Shown piece by piece: positions 11,561-24,590 of a stretch of 64,000 bases of DNA. Source of the DNA: Labyrinthula sp. Ha (taxonomy: Eukaryota > Sar > Bigyra > Labyrinthulida > Labyrinthulaceae). Below the pieces are notes generated by a model that did not search any database, had not been told where the DNA came from, and saw only the letters and a list, made by a program, of their open reading frames with translations. Location: NCBI GenBank assembly GCA_015227615.1, contig JAALGZ010000002.1, forward strand, positions 2,604,001 through 2,668,000, written 5' to 3'. Every line of letters begins with the position of its first letter. The stretch's first letter is position 1. The position numbers and the translations under genes were made by a program.

Positions 11561-14464
11561 CTGGGTTATCTGCAGATACGGAAATTTCTCAGTCATTTCC
11601 TGATTTCTGTTGGTTCTATTAGATTGACGGTAATGTAATATTGAGTTTATTTTAGTATAGGAGCAATATGAAAATATAGAAAAGTAGTAGACTTTTTAAG
11701 TAAGCCAAACTTAGAATTAGAATATATAAATATTAATCTTATAGAGTATTTTTTGTTTAAAATGATATCAATCAAGTTTTATAAAAATAAGGTTAAGGTG
11801 TTTAACTTGTAAAAGCAAAAGTATCACTTTTTTTCATAAATACGTCAAAAAACAACCACAATGCGACTTCTTTCAAAAACTAAAAACGCAGATCTTCCTC
11901 AATTTATACTGGTATCCTTCATGCCAATTTGTATGTGCTTTTAATCATTTCATCATATGTAAAACTTAAAAAAACATATATTTTTATTTAAGAATTTGCA
12001 AATATATGATAGAGATCTGTATAATTAAAATGAATAAAAACTTAAACTTTAAATTTTTCTTCTTTAAGTTACTGAAAATTGGTCTTAGATGTAGTTAGAG
12101 TCAAAGTTCTTGATGTTTGTCCCCATAAGAAGTTCAGTTTTGACTATTTTAAAGTTGAGTTTGTAGTAATGTTAAATTAACTGAAATAACTATTGCTGAG
12201 ATTAATAGGGAAATTCTTGAAGTATCCTCGAACAAGACTCGTAGTAACCCTAAATTATCAATACCTCTGGGTGACTACTTTTTTTCAGGATGTTTTGTTA
12301 CTTGGTACTACCCGTTCAGGAATATTTGACATTTAAGGGTAACCTTCTTCAGAGTTTCTGAGATCTTGGAAATAGGATATATTGTTTGGAAGTCTGTACA
12401 AAATGCTCCAATTCTCAAAAGATTTTTTTTCTAGATCTAAATTTTTCCGTTGTTTTGACTGAGAAGGTCTGTTTGGGTTTTAGACGAGTATTCTCGAGGG
12501 ATTACACGGATTGAAGTTGATGAAAACAGCATTTTAGCCCAATATCGACTTTTCTTAAAAAATATTTAAAATATACTAAAATGCAGTGTTAAAGGTTTTA
12601 GGTCGTGCTTCTTAGTTATTGGGGGCTTTCTTGTATAGAAATTTATAGGATTTTAGCAAAACTGAGTGATTTCATATTTTCAGATGTGCAGATTTTCACC
12701 ATTTGAGTTTTCTGGGTGAAGTTTAGCTCAGTTATAGTTAACTAGAGAAAAAATATACTGAGAGATTATTTGAGTAATCAATTATAGTAAATCCTTAGGG
12801 TCTGACAGGAATCAAATCATCTATAGAGTCATTGTTCATGATGTTACGTTTGAATGTATGTTTTATTAGAGATCTTTAAACTTAGTGAAAAGGACCCTTA
12901 AAATTAGCCTTTTTTAGGTTTCAAAGTACTCATCCTTATCAAATACCTTGAAAAGATACATATTTGGAGATGTTTTTCAATGTAAAACATATTGTGGGTA
13001 ATAATATTGTATTTGGGAAGATTTCGTGACAAAAACTAAGAAATACTATATGCGTTATTCTCAGTAATCATAAAATTTTGATACTTTATATTGTTTGAAT
13101 CCTATAAATTTTTATGTGAGTAAATGTTAGGCTCAGTTTAGGTCATGTTTCGAGTTTTGTAGAAATGTTGAAAAGGTATTTTTTATTATATGGCCAATAT
13201 ACTGCAATTTTGGAAAAAATCGTTGATAAAGTTTTGAACACCCCGTAATTATGAAAACCAGAAAATAATATTGTTTGTTAATAGGGTTAATTTAAATATA
13301 ATACCTAACCCTGACAATTTATAGAGTTGGTGTAACCTTTTTTTCTTCATTGTTTTCTGAATGATATAAAATGAATGAGCTTTATTTTGGTGGTATTCTG
13401 TATCCTGCATGAATTCATTCTTTTTAAATCCTATATTATCTTATATAGATACTGAGATGTGTAAAAGAACTTTCCAAAACTATGTCTTGTTCTTGATAAC
13501 TCAAAATATTCACTTAGCAATGAATTTTACAATTATTTAGAAATTCAACTAAAGTACAGGATGACGTGAAAAGAACAGGATAGAAAAATATCTTCCAGTG
13601 CTCATATATAAAAAACTTAAGAGCAAAAGATTAGAAACAACTTTTAGGATAAGTTCAAATAGTTTCAACAGTATTTTATATAAAAATTAAACGAGATACA
13701 AGAGAAACAAGGATATGACTTGAAATTAACCAATATTTCTCAAATATGGAAACACGTAGTTTGACCCTAGTAATTCCAACTAAAATAAAATAAAATACTA
13801 AAACTTTTTTTAAAACAATCTTTAAAGTGCTTTAAAATTTCATTTTCTTTAGGAAGACGAAGTATTGACCTAGAAAAATAGCTTTTACTGTAGCTATTAC
13901 TGATATGCTAAATTTTGCTTTGATTTTTGGATATTGCAACGCATATATATGTTGTAATGAACTTCTTAAAAAACTTAAATTTTCTTTTTGAGTGCATAGA
14001 AAATCAGAATACCCTTTCAATTGTGTCTTGTGGTTTTTCAGAAAAGGAACTTAAGCCAACATACAAACCTTTCTTTATGAAGATTACGCGAAATTTTCAA
14101 TATCGTGAATATATATGTTGTGTTTTGAGAAACTTAAATTAGTTTAGGCAATTTAACTAAGTTGATTTTGAAAACTGCTAAATTGAGCTCTTTAAATATG
14201 TGTACAAAATTTTATAAAACAAAGTTTGGACAGAGATAAAGTCATTTCCATATGATGATTATACATTAATCATGCTAACTTGTGCAGTATTTTTTACTTT
14301 TTGTAAACTTAACTTAGTAAAAAGTCAATACAGACTAGATAATAAGAATTGAAACAGGAATAGTTTTTTAATGATGTATTTTAGGTTGATTTCACTTAGT
14401 TGTTGCTTAGTCTTAGTGGACTTGGAATGTGAAATTTTTGGGCAATATTGGGTGATAAATGATT

Positions 14465-14504
14465 CCTTCTCGAGAAGCTTTTATTATCTCGATAACTACG
14501 TCTA
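14465..14504 (+). repeat. Fragment of the hAT-type MITE (right arm)
   Basis: Forty bases beginning CCTTCTCGAGAAGCTTTT match the right terminus of the MITE at 52775-52900 at 36 of 40 positions by eye and end in the same TA terminus. The left arm is absent. It indicates that the MITE family has more than one copy in this genome and that this copy is older and truncated. Confidence 0.65.
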
Positions 14505-17500
14505 AAAGTGACCCCTTTTCTACGCAAATTACACAACGATTCTTTAGAACAGTGCATCAAAAGCTTGGGAAAAGAGATATTAAGAGCAATTAGTCCAAAA
14601 AAGCAAGTTGTGATATTACATAGATGTAAATGTCTCCTGCATTCGGTCATGAATATTCAAATTTGTTTTGTTAGAGGTGATATTTCATTAGTTTTATTCT
14701 GGAATATTCCATATGACAACAAACTTATAGGTGATTAAATCATTTAGGAGGAAATTTAAGCTATTATGGGTATATTCTTGGCACCAAGAAGATAAATTGA
14801 TGACAGAACATTATCTATTCCTTGCACTTGACACAAACGATACTTATTGCATTTTTTATAGCCGATGACAACACGAATAATTATTAGAACAACATAATAA
14901 TCCCAGAAATATATCTTATCAAGAAGATAAATGGTTGAAAAATTAAATATAACATTTTCTAGTCAAATAAAAGAATATATGAGAAAGTAGAAAATTAAAC
15001 GAGCAACCAAGATGTGGCAATAGATGTTCATGATCGAGTTCGCTGTTAATATTTTTACCAAACAAAGTTATGTCAGCATCCGAATCGGTATAAAATCAGA
15101 GAAACTAGATATGTAAAAGGCTTTATAGCTGCTTTTCGATCTGATTTTTCATACTTCAATCACATTCTTCTGGTAATACGGGAATGAATTTAAACGTAAT
15201 AACAATTTGTATGAATAACTGTTGGCTCCAGGATAAACATTATTACCAATTTATTTGGTGCTAAAATATTATTAATATATACTACTAATTGAGCTTCCTC
15301 TTGGGTTTTTGCTACTTTCTTTTTCCCTCTACACCAATTTTCCTTCTTTTAGTAAAAAACAAACATCTTTCATGTTTTTATCAAGTTTTGCAGTTTCCAT
15401 TTTTAGTATATAGATCCTTCCAAATTTTAAGGTACGATAGTATGTTTGTAGGATAACAACTTTTTCCTGGATATCAATTATCCCTTAGATTCCAAACTCT
15501 CTATGAAGTTTAGCGCTTATTCCTAGCTATAGTTTTTGCTTGTTCTTTACCCGTGGTTTTGTTAGGTCTTAAGCCAACTGATTGTATTGTTAAAAAAATT
15601 GCTAAGTCTAGAGAGTTTCTCTCACATAGTTTCTTCAAAATGTTGTTCATGCTTTGCAGTGAGCTTGATGAAAAGTTCTGTTCTTTTTAAATGCATTAGA
15701 TTATCAGGAATCTGTTTTTTTTCAGTTCTTTTCCCTCCATTTTTATGAATAGACTTTTTCAAGGTAGTGTATTTTTTCAAATATTAATTATGGGACTTGT
15801 TAGGAATAATACCTTAGTTTATTTCCTTATTCAAAGCTTTTACATATGTTTTCTCTGGCTTGATGTCTTGGGTTAGGTTTTTTATTTCTTTCTTTTTGTC
15901 TGTTTTATGTTTTTTTTCTTAAATTTGATGGTTACAACAGGCATTTATTATCATCTGTTGTTGGTTTTGTTTTTTATTTTGATTGCAATTCAGATATATA
16001 CTGAACCTGTAAAAATTTTCATCGGTCGAGCTCAACAAAATAATTTTTTTCTGTTGGATTTTAGCTGAATTAGCCAATGTGGCTTATTAAATTAAGATTT
16101 TTATATGATGGGTGGCGAAATCGTGTTCTGACAGAATGGTTAGCTGGCAAAAACCGATCAGATTCTTCCGCTTAAAGTTAATTGTAATATCAATTTTAAA
16201 TGCTGTAAATATATAAATAAGCTTTATTCAGTATCATTAAAATGGAAAAAGTTATGAAATTGCGTAAATATTGAGGTATGTGTAGAAAATTGCATTTCAT
16301 ATTATGCATTGTCATTAAGAACATTCTTTATCTTTTCAAGCATTTTAATCACGAAGAGGGAATTTATGTAACCAAATTATACATATGGCTATCTAGGATC
16401 GCTACTTAATTCACAAATACTTTCACGATTAAATTAGCTCAGATACAATAGCGATTTCAGTGTAGTTAAAGGTTCATTGTATATGAGGTAATAACCTTTG
16501 CAATCGCTACATATTCACCGAGACAAAATTTGGAGCAAAATAGCTTAATTTCTATTTATAGAAGATTGTAATCTTCAATTTCCTCTTGATAAGTTAAATA
16601 TATAAGAAACATAGGACTGATTTTAGCGTGAGTCAAATTTGAAGAAATTACACTAATTCAGTTAATTTTAGCGTTAAACCATTTAAGATTATTTTGTACG
16701 TAATAGTTACTTGAAATATAATTTTCTATTTAAATAATAGAGATAATCGAAATAGTCTAGCTAGGAAAGACAAATATCCCATTCTTCTCTTAAATGTTAT
16801 ATATACTATGCTCTTATCTTGGGCAATTCATATACACGTATTTAGTGATTACGTTTGAGAAAAAAAATCAAGACTTAAATAATATTTCAAAAAGTTGCAA
16901 GGCTTCAAAAATTTATTCTCCCACTTTTATATTTCTCGAATATTGATTTATTTTTGAAACATAATAATGTATCAAATAATATTGGGACACATAACCCATG
17001 GATAGATTCGAGAAGATGATGTCCGTTTCATTCTTGCTCCTTATGAAAACCATGAAAAAAACAAAATTTCATAACCAATGGAAATTTTCACGACCAGGTG
17101 TGATAAAAAATGTATTTTCTTGGAAAACCATATCTGGTCTTTCACTGAAAAAATACAGAGAATATGATGAGCATTTGACAATGTACTTTTACCCTAATAT
17201 GATTGAAACATAATTAATAGTAATTCTAGAGACTCAATGGGTAAAATGATAAATATAAAAATATAGGGAAATATGCTTAAATACATAAACTATTGCAGTC
17301 TAATAGTAGTAGTGTGGAAGTTAAGGAAGTATTAAATAACTTAAACCTTGAGAATACCAAAACAGTAAAATATATGGCTAAATTCTCCAATGATATTGGC
17401 GATACAGTCATTGCTCACTCCAAATTGCTGAAAATATGTCAAAATCTTACAAAATATATTCAAAGAGTATAGAATTATTTGATACATCATAATAACAGTG

Positions 17501-20500
17501 CCCGGGCCCTATACGTTTGTGTGATACATTAAGTTGCGTGAAATAGTACCTCATAGCTCACTTCCTGGAAAATATGCGTTCAGACTCAGAAATAACAGTT
17601 AATTTTGAGCGTTTTTCTTCCTAACTACTAACAACTGAATTAAATTACCGGGGGTACTATTTTAAGAAATACTCTATTGTTCATATATAATCTTGCACCG
17701 AATATGATATCTTAAAATTTGTTGCACCTATATCTAAATTTAAGGGAAAGTAACCACTTAAGTTTTATTGAAGGTACGCAGATTATCCTATTTCTTTTTA
17801 AATCTTGCAAGTTTCATTATTCCTATATCAAGAAATAAATAATTTTTGATAAAGGAGTCGCAGAGTTACCTAAATAAAAAATACCGAATCCTTAAGACAT
17901 GATTTCATCAATCTTACTCACTACTGAAGCACCTATGACATAGAATCCAACTACATATTCTTATAATGAATGATGATACTAAAGCTTGGATAGGATAAAC
18001 TATTTTGACATCTCAAGATATCGAAGTATTGATATGAAACTAGGTGCAGCGAGCATGATGGCATCATCGTTCATGGTTCCATATGTTTACATGGCACGAG
18101 AGATCTTATAACAGTATTAGCTTTTACCCTTTTGTTAAGCTTCAGCAGATATTGGTTTCTATTGGTTTTGACAGTGTATTTTTCCTGCTGCTACAAAATC
18201 TTTATTTTGGCTTCATTGAGACCTCAGCATTTTACATATACCAAATCCGCTGCCATAGTTAAAATTGGTCATAGAGTACAGGCGATTAGCATAAATATGG
18301 TCAAAATAGATAAAATATTTGCTGATTTTTAGTGACTTTAAGACTGAATTTTAATATTTCGTAATGTTTATGAATTTTTTCTTTATGAATAACTCGATAA
18401 TATATTATTTAATCCCATGTATCATGCAAACATGTCTAAAAATTTACCACAAATATCAGATCATTAACCTCGTGCATTTACTTACAACATCAACGTTATC
18501 TTGCGCTGGGTTAAATATGGATTAAATTCTATTGTCTAAGACATAACTTCCAGCTATTATAACTAAAGTCTTTTAATATATATATATTATAATTGAATTC
18601 CTATGCTACAAAGAGAAGATTCAAGTTCAGTTGCTATTCTACTATCTAAACAGGTATTGTCGATTTTATAGCTAACGAACCTATAAAAGAAAAAAATATG
18701 GCAGCTCAAAAATAAAACATTGTACCTATAGATACTAAATTGTTATTTAATTTTTAAGAAAAGACTTAAGATACAGGTGTCGTTTTTCTTGCGGAGTCTT
18801 CATTATACACATTTCCCCCTCCATATTTTACTATTCTACATTTTTCTTGCAAAATTTAGCATTTACAACCTAAGAAGATAATCTCTCCTTTATTTGATGT
18901 TACATGATAGAGGATAACTATACACAACATTAAATTAATTGTAAACTACCTTCTGAAATATAACTTAAATGTATATGAGGTTATGCAATGTAGCACAAGA
19001 ATAGAATTAAAGGTAGAAAAATTGTCCCAGAGACTAGTTCATAAAAATTTAGGAATTAAATTAAAAATTATACAATTTTCTTTACAGAGAAAACTTTCCA
19101 TGGATAAGGATAAAACTGTACGGAACCGATAAAAATGATACCTTTGTGCCTAAAAATGACAGGAAAATACAGAATTTTAACTATAGCATATATTAGAACT
19201 CGTTTAAGTCTTAGCACAGTCTTTTATCTTAATTTAAATTCTTTTGAAGCAGAGGTCTAATATCATACAGTTAAATAAAAAACTTTAGACAACAGTATTT
19301 ATAGAATATTCCCATACATCTATGCAAATTTTGTGGTGATACATGTTTGCTGAAGAGCCATTTCCCAGTGTAAGAATTGATTGAGGAATTAAATGGTAAA
19401 ATAATATAATCGAAAAGTTTTTGTGAATTTTCGTCTCAACACGGTGAATCTATCACCCTTGAAGAGCTACAAATCTAATTAAGTCAACTCCTTTTGAATT
19501 TACATTAAAGTAGGTAATGTATAAAACAAAGAGAACATCATTTATAATAAAAATTACTCACCATATGTAGCTATTAAACTGATAGAAAAGGTTCACATAT
19601 ATGACTGTATTTGACACCTCTATATTTATTTAAGTTACTAAGAACTGATATTTTTTTCTTTTTTCATTGTTTCAATATACAAACAAACTCATTTTTTCTA
19701 GACTCATTTCCCCAAAGTTTCTTATTTGAGCATTGGTTTCAAAAAATTCGTATAATGTGCTATAGTAAAACTTTATTAAAAAAGTAGCACTCATTGTGAT
19801 TGTCTGCAATGATCGATCTAATTTAATATGTTTAATTAATAAAAGAAAAATAAGATTTAAATTCTCTTATTTTAATAAATGTGATTTATGATGTAGCATA
19901 CGGATAAGTCCTGTCACTTTTTGCAAATTGCCCTAAGGTTACCTCCTGTTTTCATTGGTTTCCTTGTAACTGGCAAAATAAGTTTTACACATATATGTAT
20001 TAATATATACAGTGTGATGAGAAAACTAGCTATATTTCATAAAAATTGCACCAAAATTAAAGAACTTAAGGCTCTATCTCATAAATTTGCTAGTATACTT
20101 CACTAGGTTAGCAATTTCTTAAACTCGCAGTGCAATGATAAATAAATTAGCCAGAACACTTTGTTAGATAAGTCTATATCGAACAAATTTTTCTGAAATT
20201 CATAGTAATTATTTGAGAAATTAGAAATTGTTGTTACAGTTTTTAACTGAATCTTGGTTTCATGATGTGATATCCGGTTCTAAATTTTCTTGGGGACTTT
20301 TCTCGCCACCTATCTTTTGACTGTAGATGCTCAAACTAAACATATCAACATGAGCCTGGCTTAGAAAGATTTAACCAGGGAAAATATACTTATCATGAAG
20401 TTAAAGTCACATGATAACAAAATTTCGTTTAATTCATATCAAAATAAAAGAAAATCAAAACTGAGCGTGATATGAAAACGTTACTAGTTCGCCAGCTATT

Positions 20501-23500
20501 GGAGGTACAAAATGTTTCAATCATCTATTAGAGGAAGAGTACCCATACTGGTTGGCCACTACTTTTGATCAATCTTATGTAGAATATCAACTTAAAACCC
20601 CTTGATGTAATATAAACAGCCGAAATATATATTCTCTTTATGAAATTTTTTACTTAGTTAAATACAGAGTTGAAAAAAATATACATTCTAATAATCACTT
20701 GTACAAACTAATAACAAATATGTGATACGTTGTAGTAACAAATAAATAGAATTTATATTTATATAACCAGTTTTCTTCAATAATATCTCGAATTAGTTTG
20801 ATTGCATTAACTAATAGCTTTGGAAAACAAAAATATAAGTGTCTTAAGCAATTAAGGCAAATGTCTACTTCTAGAATATACCATTTCCTTTTAACAGTGA
20901 AAATATTTCCTATATATTCATGTCAGCATTAAGTAGATATGCTTCAGAGATCAGCTGTTCAAGTAACATTCTTCTTATCTTCTTTTTATTAAGGGTAATT
21001 TATTTGTATATTTAAACACGTTTCAATCTATTTTTTAAGAATCAACCAAGAAATGACTATTTTATATTTTAAAAATATTCCTTAGACTCCATAAAAAAAT
21101 AACCTACCTTCATATTTACTTCTATGCTAAAAATGTACAGTTATCTGTATTTATAATTTTTTAGAGGATTTTTCATCGTTCATAGAATTAACACTTGGTT
21201 CGCTTTATAATTCTCGGTGTCTTCATCCAAATACCTTCCCCATTCACAATATGCCGCTACATAGTCATGTCATGCTTAGTGGTAATATTTGCTCGATAGT
21301 ACCCGGCTACATGTTCCGCCATTTCTTCCCCCGGCCAATTTTAATTTGCGAGTTCTTACTACGTTTTTTCGAATGGAAGTATAAGAAAAGTAACTTCTAA
21401 GGCTAATAAACCCAATTTCATTTTCTTAAAAATGGATAGAATATGTCAACATCGATTAAGTTTCTGTGAGATTTTGATTACCAAGTCAATATATTTTGAT
21501 GATTTATTCAGATATACTTCAAAATTGATTCTTGTCACTATATAAGTTATTTAAATTAATCAATAAAACAAATTGCAAATCCTCATCTAATGCAGAGTTA
21601 TGGCACCTTATTTGCTTATTATTTATTGAAAATGTTAGAGTATATGTTGTATTTGTTTACATAAGTTCTGATTCTATTTATTTTTACTCAGAAACAATTC
21701 TTCAATTAAGTAGTTCTCTGATGCTTGTATCCACGTGAGGAAAAATTCTTTTGAAGAAGAAAAAAAAATACTAAGTGAGTAAACTGTGCATAGGAAGTGG
21801 GAACAAAGACAGAATATAGCAACTTGCCTGAGGATAACCCTGACCACTATCCCAAAAGTTTGCCCAGGGTATGAAACCAAGAGTTTAATGGCTTGTAAAA
21901 GATATTCAAAATGCTTCTGCTCTAATAAAACTTGAAGTACAATACGCCAAAGAGTTTACGAAATAGAAAAATGAAGATTAATATATGAGATGTGAGCAGG
22001 GTAACGAGTCTATGTTAAGAGTACTGGGCATAGATATTTTATTGAAAATAGAGCTAACAGGCTATATTTTATTGAAATTTAAAGAGACAAAGCACTGAAA
22101 CAAATTGTAAAGTAAATAGCAGGAAATGTTTTATCAATAATATGAATACTTCTTGGACCATTTATAAGAAAAAATGAAGCTATCGTCCTAAAGTTATTGT
22201 GAAAAGTGCAAAGGTTTCAAGCCATAGTCAAAAGAAATCTTCCAACGAAATAAACTTTACCCTCAATAAAGTCAAATTGTCAAAAAAACTTAATGAACTC
22301 AAATTGCATATATAAATCTAACAGCTGTTAGAACCATTGATAAGAGTTATTCCAGTCCTCATAAAAACATGAAAAAATAGATATTATAAAAGGTATGCAA
22401 TTACATATGCCATCTCAGAAATAATTGATATCTTCTTAATGCTGAATAGGTTAAGCACATCAGTGAAAACTCAGCAGAAGACAATATGCCTCAGAAATGG
22501 TTCTTTGAAGATTTACATAATCTTCCTGTAACAAATAAACCAAGAAGGGGGTTTCTTGTCGGTTATTGAAGGTACAATGAAACTATCTGGATTTTAGTTA
22601 TTATATATCGCTGTTTTTTACTTCATCCAAGCATTTTTCTGTTTATGTCTCGAGTGGAATCAATGTAAATAACTAAGATAAATCCACTATAAAATGACTA
22701 CATTGCTATTCTATTACTTGCCTATAGGTTAGGTATTAGTTACTAATTAACCCCTGATATTATTACTATAACTTCCCCTGAATACCGTAGGTATTTATTA
22801 ATTTCTACTCATGTGGCTCCCTCGGATTAATTGGCTTCATAGACTGATTCAACCGCAACCGGAAATCTATTAAATTCTAGAAAATAGTAGTATAATCCTG
22901 TTTTTATTTAAATCCCTAATTATGCGAGGTTATTTACAAATAAGTCATGTTTTCAGCGAAGTTTGGTACTCATAATTATAGTTAAATCATTTCTTAATTT
23001 CTCAAAACTAGAAATCTAAAAATCAAGAAACCAAAAAAAATCAATAACAAAGAAACTTCTGGAAAGGAAAAAGGGTTTGGTAAGTAATGTCAAGAATAGC
23101 CCAAGACATATTTATGATAATTTATTTAGCATATTTGACGATTCGAGTTGTTAAAGGCCCATTTCTTATTTGCTTCAAAGTATGTTACAGTATGGTATGA
23201 ATTTCACTGTTTCAAAGAGCAAAGAACTTTGGTAAATTGAAAATGGAGCAATCAGTTAATGTGCTCAAATCAACTCCTTTGCTTTAGTCTTGCTACAAAT
23301 GTCAGGCTTCCTACATGAAAACTTTGTCAAATGCCGAAGAAAATAGCATTCAAAGCACTCATAAATTAAGATTTTAATGTTCGGCTAGTAGATTAGACAG
23401 ATACCCTGCTACAAAAAAGTGAATGGATGAAGGGCTTCCTCAAGAGCCTGATATATTGTACATATTTTTTCAGAGTTCTTAAGGGTAGGTATTTTTTCTT

Positions 23501-23680
23501 ATTGATAAGAGCGGTATTTGTTATGTAAATAAACTTCCCACAATATAATTAATAATTAAGATACTTTAATTAATAGTATCTATCCAGATCCAAATCAGAT
23601 TCTTTATTTTTCTTTTATTTCTTTTCTTCTTTTTTATGTTATTTTCTTTTTCTTTTTGTTTTTATTTTCTTTTTCTTTTA

Positions 23681-23780
23681 ACCCTTCCAACTAGCTTCCT
23701 ACTTAAGGAGAAAATGTTACCCTTCCAAACTAGCTTCCTACTTAAGGAGAAAATTTTACCCTTCCAAACTAGCTTCCTTA
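23681..23780 (+). repeat. 39-bp tandem repeat, about 2.6 copies
   Basis: The unit begins ACCCTTCCAAACTAGCTTCC. Copies start at 23681, 23719 and 23758; the first lacks one A and the last is partial. A pyrimidine-rich tract (about 23600-23680) precedes it, and a CTCAACTTTTA-type short repeat follows to about 23880. No function is evident. Confidence 0.85.
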
Positions 23781-24277
23781 GAAACACCTCTTTTAACTCC
23801 GCCTTTGTTGTCCTTGACTTTCCTCAACTTTTACTCAACCTTTACTCAACTTTTAAATAACTTTTACTCAGCCTTTAAATATATATATACACAACAGTAT
23901 TCCCTTTAATTCCACGCCTAAATCCAAGTCCTGAAATTATCATTACACTTCTCTTAGCCACTTATTCATAACTTATGCACACCGATCCATGTATCTATGT
24001 TTAATACATAGAAACATAGGTAAATCTATACTTGTCCTAATTAAGACCCGCGTGAAGAGAGGGGTTTGGTTATGGGGGCATTTTAAAGGGACACGCCAAC
24101 CGAAAACCCAAGAATTGAGTTAGATTAAGAACAGAACATGGTTTAATTCTGTTTATTAACCTAAAGAATACACTTTAACATTGAACTTTTAAGTTTTATT
24201 ATTTATTTGATACCTTTTAACTAAATTAAATATGTTCCAAGCTCCATTTATATTTTATCTATGGAAAATTATAATTC

Positions 24278-24577
24278 AGTTAGACAAGTAATTGTCCGTA
24301 TCGTCTATATATGTATGAGGATACGTATATTAAATTAAATAAACTGAAAGAGCTTGAAAAGAGCTTTAAAATGATATAAGTAACGTTTTCTAACTCCCAG
24401 TAGTTGTTGAGATATTAAGGTTTTACGATCTGTTGTTTCCGGTGCTTATGTATTAGTAAAAATGTATTATGTAAAGTTGCACCAATTGTGCAGTAATGTA
24501 ATATTGTATTATAACTATGTAAAGTGTAAACAGTCAGTATGGAGAGAGTCGTACACTCGACTGCTTAGTGTCTGACT
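24278..24577 (-). repeat. LTR 1 of the young copia array
   Basis: One of three 300-bp copies. Its limits were set where all three copies stop matching. In element orientation the ends read AGTCAGACA and TGTCTAACT, an imperfect inverted pair, not the usual TG...CA. It appears identical to LTR 2. Confidence 0.9.
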
Positions 24578-24590
24578 CCATGCGGTCTTT

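Larger units (their letters stand above)
11600..24277. other. Gene desert, A+T-rich
   Basis: No recognisable gene in nearly 13 kb. Open frames are short (all below about 90 codons) and look like chance. Two stretches look like heavily decayed coding sequence of unknown origin: the minus strand at about 15280-16060, where the plus strand is strongly pyrimidine-rich, and the plus strand at about 21750-22560. Named features inside are the MITE fragment at 14465-14504 and the tandem repeat at 23681-23780. No tRNA or rRNA was seen. Confidence 0.6.
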
